NCBI GenBank assembly: GCA_945933905.1
Contig: CAMEQX010000014.1
Coordinates: forward strand, 1 to 11,457
Reading direction: 5' to 3'
DNA from: an uncultured Clostridia bacterium
GTDB taxonomy: Bacteria; Bacillota; Clostridia; Oscillospirales; Ruminococcaceae
DNA length: 11,457 bases
The notes beneath the pieces were generated by a model that worked only from the letters and a program-made list of their open reading frames with translations, did not search any database and had not been told where the DNA came from. Made by a program: the position numbers and the translations under genes. Below, piece after piece: positions 6,421 through 11,457 of this stretch. The first letter of the stretch is position 1, and the number at the start of each line of letters is the position of its first letter.

Positions 6421-7932
6421 TTATTTTATCGGGGTGTCGTCAAACGCAGTGCTGTCTATCTCGGCGTCCTCGGGCAAAAGGTTGAGATTTCTCAATCCTC
6501 CGCAGTGTGCAAACGCCTGATATCCTATCTGCAAAAGATTTCGCGGGAAAGTTACCGTTTCAAGCATTCTGCACCCGTAAAATGTCTGCGGCTCGATTGC
6601 CGTAACGCCGTCGGGAATTTCTATCGTTTCAAGCGACTTGCAGTCCTCAAACGCGTGCGCGCCGATAATATCAACATTGCTGCTGAGCTTTACGGATTTC
6701 AGCGAAGTGCAGCCCTTAAACGCGCCCTCGCCTATCATTCCGAGCATCTCGGGAAGCTCAATCAATTCAAGCGACGTGCAGTTTGCAAACGCGTATTCTC
6801 CGATATAGTTGACCGATACGGGAATGCTCACGGAAACGAGTGAAAAGCAGTTGCAAAAAGCGCCCTCGCTGATTTCCGTCACGAAATGTCCGTCGATTGT
6901 CGGGGGAATGACAACACATTCATCGTCCATAAGACATCTGTCAATAACCACGCCGTCATAAAAAATATGCCACTCAAACCGGTCGTAAATCGACGGAATA
7001 TCCTCGTCAAGCGCTGCCTCGGGAACTCCTTCATCACCGATAAGATTTTCCCCGAAACGAGTTCCCAAAAATGCGTCGGGAGAAATCTCCACTCCCTCGG
7101 GGAAGTTTATCGTTTCAAGACTTGAGCAGTCCTTGAAGGCATACGCGCCGATTTCTTCAACGCTGTCGGGGATTTTCACGGAGCGAAGCGATGAACAGCC
7201 GTAAAACGCGCTGTCGCATATCTGTTCCATTCCCTCGGGAAGATTTATCGATTTGAGGTTTTGACAACCGCTGAAGGACGCGAAATTTATCTCCGAAAGC
7301 TCCGCCTCGATGTTTACAGACTCAAGACCTGTGCAGTCGATAAACGCGCCGTCCGCTACCACGGCGACATTTCTCGGAATTGTGACCTCTCCGAGCGATT
7401 TGCAGTCCTGAAAGGCATTCTTCCCTATATAACACAGGCTCTCGGGAAATCTCGCCGACCGAAGCTGCCGACAGCCGAAAAAGGTTTTTTCCTCGATATC
7501 CTCCATTCCCTCGGGAAAGTTTATGTCGGGAAGCCTTTCGCAGCCCTCAAAAACCGAGTCGCCCATACGAACAATGTCCTTCGGAATGTTGACGGTGATT
7601 AAATTTGAGCAGTTTTTGAACGCGCGCCGCTCGATAACTTTCACGCAGTCGGGGATTTTCACGGACTTGAGCGAGGAACACCACGCAAACGCATATTCGC
7701 CGATAAATTCCACGCTTTCGGGGATAATCACGTTCTTTACGCGCGAGTTCTTGCAGAATGCGCCGTCGCTTATCGAGGAAACTGCACAGCCGTCAACCTC
7801 GTCGGGAATGACAACCGTTTCGCTGTCCCCAAGATATCTTTCAAGCGAATAGGTGTCGTTGGTTAATTCAACCCAGATAAAATCTTCAATAGCCGCAGGA
7901 TTTTCTGTAAAATTGCTGTTTATTGTTTTCAT
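6421..7932 (-). CDS. BspA-like LRR_5 protein, two modules, divergent paralog
   Basis: At 503 residues this is the longest and most diverged member of the array. The start at ATG 7932 is fixed by GGAGGT 7 bases upstream. An in-frame ATG at 7962 would add 10 residues but overlaps the -10 box. Module 1 has F-I-W-V-E-L-T-N-D-T-Y (18-28), V-V-I-P-D-E-V-D-G (40-48), then about ten repeats to 297, ending A-F-L-G-T-R-F. An acidic linker (298-315) follows. Module 2 restarts at F-E-W-H-I-F-Y-D-G-V-V (319-329) with V-V-I-P-P-T-I-D-G, then about six repeats and A-F-D-D-T-P-I-K. There is no zinc ribbon, signal peptide or anchor. Repeats are less uniform than in the neighbours, suggesting an older copy. 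It has its own promoter and terminator, so it is an independent unit. The function is unknown. Confidence 0.9.
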   Translation of the reverse strand: MKTINSNFTENPAAIEDFIWVELTNDTYSLERYLGDSETVVIPDEVDGCAVSSISDGAFCKNSRVKNVIIPESVEFIGEYAFAWCSSLKSVKIPDCVKVIERRAFKNCSNLITVNIPKDIVRMGDSVFEGCERLPDINFPEGMEDIEEKTFFGCRQLRSARFPESLCYIGKNAFQDCKSLGEVTIPRNVAVVADGAFIDCTGLESVNIEAELSEINFASFSGCQNLKSINLPEGMEQICDSAFYGCSSLRSVKIPDSVEEIGAYAFKDCSSLETINFPEGVEISPDAFLGTRFGENLIGDEGVPEAALDEDIPSIYDRFEWHIFYDGVVIDRCLMDDECVVIPPTIDGHFVTEISEGAFCNCFSLVSVSIPVSVNYIGEYAFANCTSLELIELPEMLGMIGEGAFKGCTSLKSVKLSSNVDIIGAHAFEDCKSLETIEIPDGVTAIEPQTFYGCRMLETVTFPRNLLQIGYQAFAHCGGLRNLNLLPEDAEIDSTAFDDTPIK

Positions 7933-7960
7933 TTTCAATACCTCCGTTGTTTTTTTCTTC

Positions 7961-8000
7961 ATTATACCGCGCTTCGCCGAAGCTTTCCGTACAAATTTGT
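7961..8000 (-). promoter_or_regulatory. Promoter region of the 503-residue LRR gene
   Basis: TATAAT (complement of 7961-7966) lies 28 bases before the ATG. No acceptable -35 box exists at 16-18 bases. The spacer holds the inverted repeat GCTTC-GGC-GAAGC (7972-7984), overlapping the shared TCGGCGAA element. The perfect palindrome ACAAATTTGT (7991-8000) is centred near -41 from the expected start. This could indicate activator dependence. Confidence 0.5.
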
Positions 8001-8193
8001 CTGCTAGAGGGATTTTTCACAAAAATTCTCCCGAAAACCGAATATTTTCTTCTCTTTGGCAAAAATCCGGACAAATTCAAGGATTTTCGAGAAAAACGCG
8101 GTGAAAATTGGAATAAAATTTGTAAAAATCAAAATGAAAGTTACTCAAAGTAATATTTAAAAGAAAAAACCGCTGAAAATTGCAAAAAACCTC
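7967..8193. other. Divergent intergenic region between LRR array and rpmH operon
   Basis: AT-rich, with no coding frame of credible composition on either strand. Apart from the LRR promoter region at its left end I see an inverted repeat AAAATCC/GGATTTT (8062-8068 and 8081-8087). One sequence, TTTTTCACA around 8014-8022, fits the loose DnaA-box pattern TTWTNCACA. There are no clustered DnaA boxes, tRNA or CRISPR repeats, and no dnaA gene. The 8223-8302 stretch downstream is the rpmH leader. Confidence 0.6.
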
Positions 8194-8222
8194 TTGACAA
8201 GAGCGAATAAATAAGGTATAAT
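8194..8222 (+). promoter_or_regulatory. Sigma-A promoter of the rpmH operon
   Basis: TTGACA (8194-8199), a 17-base spacer, TATAAT (8217-8222): consensus in both boxes and spacing. It predicts a leader of about 75 bases before rpmH, as expected for a strongly expressed ribosomal protein operon. Confidence 0.93.
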
Positions 8223-8302
8223 ATTTTAATGTTGATAGCTTTGTAGGGGATAACTATACCCATACCGAGATATACAGAAAAAATAATGAGGAGGAAAAAA
8301 GA

Positions 8303-8437
8303 ATGAAAAGAACTTACCAGCCCAAGAAGCTTCAGAGAAAGCACGAGCACGGCTTTATGAAGAGAATGGCAACCAAGAATGGCAGAAAAGTGCTCGCACG
8401 CCGTCGCGCAAAGGGCAGAAAAAGATTGACTTATTGA
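8303..8437 (+). CDS. rpmH: 50S ribosomal protein L34
   Basis: Small basic protein of the large ribosomal subunit that binds 23S rRNA. It has 44 residues, the normal length, beginning [12 protein letters not shown] and containing the family signature [13 protein letters not shown] (16-28), then [13 protein letters not shown] (30-42). The ATG is preceded by AGGAGG (8289-8294) at 8 bases. It is the first gene after the consensus promoter at 8194-8222 and is followed after 5 bases by rnpA, the arrangement found in most bacteria. No dnaA lies upstream here, unlike the classic origin layout. Confidence 0.98.
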   Translation: MKRTYQPKKLQRKHEHGFMKRMATKNGRKVLARRRAKGRKRLTY

Positions 8438-8442
8438 TTTAG

Positions 8443-8808
8443 ATGTCCGAACTCAAGAAAAGGTACGTCGTAATCAAAAGCAACCGCGATTTCAGCTATT
8501 TGTTCAAAAAGGGCGACTCCATTGTGACATACGGCTTTGTATGCTATATAAAGCCGCGCCGGGCGGGGAAAAACCGCCTCGGCATCGTCACGGGGAAAAA
8601 GGTCGGAAACGCGGTGAAGAGAAATCGTGCAAGACGGATTATACGAGAAGCATTCAGGGTAATCGACCCGATTATTAGAGAAAGCGCAACAGGAAGATTT
8701 GATTTCGTTTTCGTGGCGAGGACAAAAACGCCGTCGCTTAAAACAGGACAGATTTTGAGCCTGATGAAGAAAAACGTTTTGCCGAAAATTCTGCAAGAAC
8801 AAAGCTAA
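8443..8808 (+). CDS. rnpA: Ribonuclease P protein component
   Basis: Protein subunit of RNase P; with the rnpB RNA it removes the 5' leader of pre-tRNA by helping bind the leader. 121 residues, usual length. The RNR signature G-N-A-V-K-R-N-R-A-R-R-I-I-R-E-A-F-R occupies 55-72. The central-cleft segment starts R-D-F-S-Y-L-F-K-K-G (15-24), and G-R-F-D-F-V-F-V-A-R (84-93) matches the conserved beta strand. It is strongly basic. The ATG is 5 bases after the rpmH stop and no Shine-Dalgarno is visible, so translation is probably coupled to rpmH. The stop codon is followed immediately by the yidD ATG. Confidence 0.97.
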   Translation: MSELKKRYVVIKSNRDFSYLFKKGDSIVTYGFVCYIKPRRAGKNRLGIVTGKKVGNAVKRNRARRIIREAFRVIDPIIRESATGRFDFVFVARTKTPSLKTGQILSLMKKNVLPKILQEQS

Positions 8809-9129
8809 ATGAAATATATTTTACTGGGACTAATAAAGCTGTACAAACTTACATTGTCGAAAATCCTGCCGCCTTGCTGCCGCTTTTATCCAACCTGTTC
8901 CGAGTACGGTCTAATCGCTGTTCGGAGGTTCGGCGCGGTCAAGGGCGGTTATTTGACGTTATGGAGAATTTTGCGATGCAACCCGTACTGCAACTGCGGC
9001 TATGACCCCGTTCCCGAGAAATTTTGCTTTCGTCCCGAAAAACTCACCGTTTCCAATCCGAACTGGGACAGCTGGGAAGAAATGGTTGCCGCTGGAAATC
9101 AGCAGTCTGCGGACAATACGCAAAGCTGA
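8809..9129 (+). CDS. yidD: Membrane protein insertion efficiency factor YidD
   Basis: A small membrane-associated protein that assists YidC-dependent insertion. 106 residues. The amphipathic N-terminus (1-20) is followed by the family core C-C-R-F-Y-P-T-C-S-E-Y (23-33), G-A-V-K-G-G (42-47), R-I-L-R-C-N-P-Y (53-60) and G-Y-D-P-V-P (64-69). It is richer in Cys than usual (C23, C24, C30, C57, C61, C63, C73), and the common G-G-Y-D-P-V-P reads C-G-Y-D-P-V-P. The tail (70-106) is polar, without recognisable motif. The ATG abuts the rnpA TAA directly with no clear ribosome binding site, implying coupled translation. It stands between rnpA and yidC, as usual. Confidence 0.96.
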   Translation: MKYILLGLIKLYKLTLSKILPPCCRFYPTCSEYGLIAVRRFGAVKGGYLTLWRILRCNPYCNCGYDPVPEKFCFRPEKLTVSNPNWDSWEEMVAAGNQQSADNTQS

Positions 9130-9150
9130 CGGTTTGCGTGAATTTTATAC

Positions 9151-9157
9151 AGAAAGG
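9151..9157 (+). promoter_or_regulatory. Ribosome binding site deciding the yidC start
   Basis: AGAAAGG is the only purine-rich site between the yidD stop and yidC. Aligned as the 5' half of AAAGGAGG, it places the ribosome over the ATA codon at 9169-9171 (effective spacing about 8). It is too far from the GTG at 9211, which has no site of its own. Confidence 0.55.
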
Positions 9158-9168
9158 TTCTGAATACA

Positions 9169-10674
9169 ATAAACTTCTTATATAGTATTATCGGCACGCC
9201 GCTGGGCTATGTGCTTTACGCGATTTACAACCTTATTTGCAAGAACGTGGGAGTTGCGATTATCCTCTTTACGTTCATCATTAAGGCTGCGCTTCTCCCG
9301 CTCTATATCAAGCAGCAGAAAACATCGGCAAAATCCGCCGTGTTTGCTCCGAAGGTTCGGGAAATTCAGCAAAAATACAAAAACAATCCTCAAAAACAGC
9401 AGGACGAGCTTGCAAAGCTTCAGCAGCAGGGCTATAAGCCCACGGCAGGCTGCCTTACAACGCTGCTTTCGTTTTTGATACTTTTCGGCGTCATCGACGT
9501 TGTTTACAAGCCGCTCACTCACATTATCCACACCAATGAAAATCAAGTTACCGCGATGGTTGAGGAGAGCTATAACATCGATATGACCTCGCTTTTCATC
9601 AAGGAGATAAATCTCTCCAACGATGAAGTTATGAAGCTTGACGAAAAGGGTCTCAAGAAGCACGAGGAAATTATCCGCGACGCAAAGAAAATCGTCGCTT
9701 ATTACAACGAGCATTGCCTCACCGACGGCAAAACCGCCGTTGATTTCGCGAATTTCAACGAAATGTCCGTTGAAAACGTAAACGTGATGAATACGGCGAT
9801 TAAGCGCATCATCTCCGATGAATACGCGAAGGACGTAAACAGCACTATGCTGACAAACGCCGATATCTACAAGCTCACCGACGCGGAAAAGAAGGAAATA
9901 GACGCAATTCAGGAGAATGAAGATAAGGCGGCTTATCGCGCGGAGCACTGCTTCGGCGACGGCACAATCGCCATCTTCAACACCCTCACAAACCACTACG
10001 GCTACTATAAGGCAGCAAGTGCCGACAGCGTTTCCTTCGTGGCGTCCGCTTCGCTTCAGCGCGAGCTTTACGCGCTTGAGTGCTACGGCAACTACAAGGA
10101 GTATTTCAGCGAGAGAGTTGTAAACGACAACCTCCGCGAGCAGATAAACGAGCTGAGCGCAAACCTCAACTTCCTCGGAATTCCTCTCGGACAGGTTCCT
10201 ATGGAGCATATGGGCTTCCCGATGATTCTCGTTCCGATTTTGTCGTTCGTTCTCGCACTCGTTCAAACCTTCATTTCGATGCAGAATATGAAGAAAACCA
10301 ATCCCGACGCCGGAAAACAAATGGGCTGTATGAACGTTATGATGTATATTATGCCGTTCTTCTCGCTGTGGATTGCGTTTTCCGTGCCCGCGGGCGCAGG
10401 CTTCTACTGGGCAATCAGCTATGTGTTCGGTATCGCTCAGACGCTCATTCTCAACAAGCTTTACAACCCGCAAAAGCTCAGAGAACAGGCGCTTGCCGAG
10501 TTTGATTTGAAGAACAAGGTTGTTACGGTTGAAGCGGTTAAGGAAAAGGTTATTGATGAAGAAACTGGCGAGGTTCTCACCCAAAAGGAAATCAACCGCC
10601 GCAAGCTCGCCGAGGCAAGAAAAGCCGACGCTCTGAAATACGGCGAGGAATACAAGGAAGACGATGACGACTGA
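9169..10674 (+). CDS. yidC: Membrane protein insertase YidC/Oxa1, probable AUA start and large insertion
   Basis: Inserts and folds membrane proteins, with SecYEG or alone. From the ATA codon at 9169 it has 501 residues; the first standard start (GTG 9211) would give 487 and lose N-F-L-Y-S-I-I-G-T-P-L-G-Y, which looks like genuine YidC N-terminus. No ATG, GTG or TTG occurs upstream in frame after the stop at 9139. TM1 (28-46) carries the groove charge as K39 (F-T-F-I-I-K-A-A-L-L-P-L). A cytoplasmic helical hairpin (50-92) and TM2 (about 96-117) follow. About 215 mostly polar residues (119-333) come next, where Gram-positive YidC normally has a short loop. TM3-5 lie at about 350-370, 389-405 and 408-427, and the charged cytoplasmic tail ends in acidic residues. 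It is preceded by yidD and followed by khpB, as usual. Confidence 0.93.
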   Translation: MNFLYSIIGTPLGYVLYAIYNLICKNVGVAIILFTFIIKAALLPLYIKQQKTSAKSAVFAPKVREIQQKYKNNPQKQQDELAKLQQQGYKPTAGCLTTLLSFLILFGVIDVVYKPLTHIIHTNENQVTAMVEESYNIDMTSLFIKEINLSNDEVMKLDEKGLKKHEEIIRDAKKIVAYYNEHCLTDGKTAVDFANFNEMSVENVNVMNTAIKRIISDEYAKDVNSTMLTNADIYKLTDAEKKEIDAIQENEDKAAYRAEHCFGDGTIAIFNTLTNHYGYYKAASADSVSFVASASLQRELYALECYGNYKEYFSERVVNDNLREQINELSANLNFLGIPLGQVPMEHMGFPMILVPILSFVLALVQTFISMQNMKKTNPDAGKQMGCMNVMMYIMPFFSLWIAFSVPAGAGFYWAISYVFGIAQTLILNKLYNPQKLREQALAEFDLKNKVVTVEAVKEKVIDEETGEVLTQKEINRRKLAEARKADALKYGEEYKEDDDD

Positions 10675-10699
10675 TATCGCTTTCTGAAAGGGGAATAAT

Positions 10700-11457
10700 A
10701 TGGAGAAAGAATTCAGCGCAAAGACCATTGAAGAGGCAAAAGAGCTTGCCGCAAAGGAATTCGGCGTGAGCGTCGATGAAATTGAATTCGACATTCTCGA
10801 GCAGCCCAGAAAGACGCTTTTCGGCGGTCTTAAGGGCGAAGCGAGAGTAAACGCGATTTATGAGCCCGTTGTTGAAGAACCGAAAGCGCGCATTTTCGAG
10901 GACGACGAGGACGAAGACGTTGAGGAAAGCGTTCCCGAGGCTTTTGACGAGGAGAAAACCGATGAGGAGGGCGAGCTTCCCGCGGATTTTGACGTGACAA
11001 AAAGTCTGAAGGTTAAGACCGCAATCGAGTATCTCACGGCGGTTTTGAAGGCGCTCGGTCTTGAGAAATTCACGATTTCGCCCGAAAAGCGCGGCGGAAA
11101 TGTTGTTCTTGACATCAAGGGCGAGAAGCTCGGCGTTGTTATCGGAAAGCGCGGCGAAACGCTCGACAGCTTGCAGTATCTCACAATTCTCGCAAGCAAC
11201 CGCGCGGAAGAAAGCTTTTGCAGAATTTCGCTCGACTGCAACGGTTATCGCGACAAGCGCCGCGAAACACTTGACGCGCTTGCAAGAAAGACCTCGGCGA
11301 AGGTTATCAAGCAGGGCAGAAAGATTGCTCTTGAGCCGATGAACCCGTATGAGCGCAGAATTATTCACAGCTGCGTTGCCGAAATCGAGGGCGTTTCCAG
11401 CCGCTCGACAGGCTCGGAGCCGTTCAGAAAGGTTGTTATTTACGCCGACAAGCCGAA
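10700..11457 (+). CDS. khpB: RNA-binding protein KhpB (Jag/EloR), C-terminus cut by window
   Basis: RNA-binding protein that partners KhpA and in Firmicutes affects cell elongation and division. The ATG is preceded by AAAGGGG at 6 bases, 25 bases after the yidC stop. Order of domains: Jag_N (1-52, with K-T-L-F-G-G-L-K-G at 38-46), a very acidic linker (60-97), a KH domain (about 102-180) with the G-K-R-G loop at 149-152, and an R3H domain (about 185-252) with R219-x-x-x-H223 and S-T-G-S-E-P-F-R-K-V-V-I (236-247). The frame is open for 252 codons to the window end; only a short tail should be missing. The yidC-khpB neighbourhood is standard, with mnmE usually next. Confidence 0.96.
   Translation, partial: MEKEFSAKTIEEAKELAAKEFGVSVDEIEFDILEQPRKTLFGGLKGEARVNAIYEPVVEEPKARIFEDDEDEDVEESVPEAFDEEKTDEEGELPADFDVTKSLKVKTAIEYLTAVLKALGLEKFTISPEKRGGNVVLDIKGEKLGVVIGKRGETLDSLQYLTILASNRAEESFCRISLDCNGYRDKRRETLDALARKTSAKVIKQGRKIALEPMNPYERRIIHSCVAEIEGVSSRSTGSEPFRKVVIYADKP

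Larger units (their letters stand above)
2754..7932 (-). repeat. Coding repeat array: five tandem LRR_5 paralogs with 66/69-base units
   Basis: Across five consecutive genes the DNA repeats with a period of 69 bases (66 where one codon is missing), encoding some 40 copies of a 22-23-residue leucine-rich unit. The unit matches the LRR_5/BspA (Treponema pallidum-type) consensus with A-F at the start, Cys at the fifth position and I-P near the middle. The open frames on the opposite strand are by-products of this periodicity. Confidence 0.9.

Noticed and set aside
2754..7932. CRISPR-like or minisatellite array
   Set aside because: The period is a multiple of three, there are no unique spacers, and the translation gives continuous LRR proteins with start and stop signals. 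It is coding repetition.
8062..8087. Inverted repeat AAAATCC/GGATTTT as a terminator
   Set aside because: The stem is 7 bp and AT-rich, the loop is 12 bases, and only a short T-run follows; no plus-strand gene precedes it.
8141..8350. Minus-strand 69-codon hydrophobic frame upstream of rpmH
   Set aside because: It overlaps the rpmH promoter, leader and coding region, has no ribosome binding site, and its hydrophobicity comes from AT-rich DNA.
9178..10794. Open frame of 538 codons on the minus strand opposite yidC
   Set aside because: It lies antisense to a clear YidC, has no recognisable domain or ribosome binding site, and reflects codon bias on the coding strand.
1..11457. Insertion sequences, integrases, toxin-antitoxin or phage-defence genes
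   Set aside because: No transposase, recombinase, nuclease or other defence-type motif was seen in any frame of plausible coding character. The LRR proteins have no catalytic domain that would support a defence role.

Overview
The window looks like a piece of a Bacillota (Clostridia) chromosome. A gut Ruminococcaceae/Oscillospiraceae-type bacterium is my best guess, made from family resemblance and not from a database search. The signs are strong GGAGG ribosome binding sites, sigma-A promoters matching consensus, an ECF-type vitamin transporter subunit, a type III pantothenate kinase, the L34 / RNase P / YidD / YidC / KhpB cluster, and soluble BspA-type leucine-rich repeat proteins.

Layout. 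(1) 1-2748, minus strand: coaX (type III pantothenate kinase), an ECF transporter S component (probably for pantothenate) and the N-terminal part of an NHA/SLC9B-type cation:proton antiporter. CoaX is driven by a consensus promoter at 2689-2717. (2) 2754-7932, minus strand: five tandem paralogous LRR_5/BspA-like genes (422, 251, 231, 203 and 503 residues from left to right). None has a signal peptide or membrane anchor. All share an N-terminal beta-rich segment (F-E-W...G-T-V...V-V-I-P...I-D-G...V-T-x-I-G) followed by 22-23-residue repeats. Two are double-module proteins, and the 422-residue one carries two zinc ribbons between its modules. Terminators close the array at 2725-2748 and separate the 503-residue gene from the rest at 6371-6395. 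(3) 7967-8193: a divergent intergenic region. (4) 8194-11457, plus strand: rpmH, rnpA, yidD, yidC and khpB (cut by the window end), tightly packed behind a consensus promoter at 8194-8222. This block commonly lies close to oriC, but no dnaA is next to it here.

How the genes work together. The right-hand block is core: ribosome assembly (L34), tRNA 5' maturation (RnpA), membrane protein insertion (YidD, YidC) and an RNA-binding partner (KhpB). The left-hand operon probably takes up pantothenate and commits it to CoA. The LRR array is the accessory part of the window. It shows duplication together with promoters, exchange between paralogs, repeat-number change and domain fusion. Its function is not evident from the sequence.

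Points most worth checking: the zinc-ribbon/double-LRR fusion, the shared TCGGCRAA leader element of the LRR genes, the probable AUA start codon of yidC, and the roughly 215-residue insertion in YidC.
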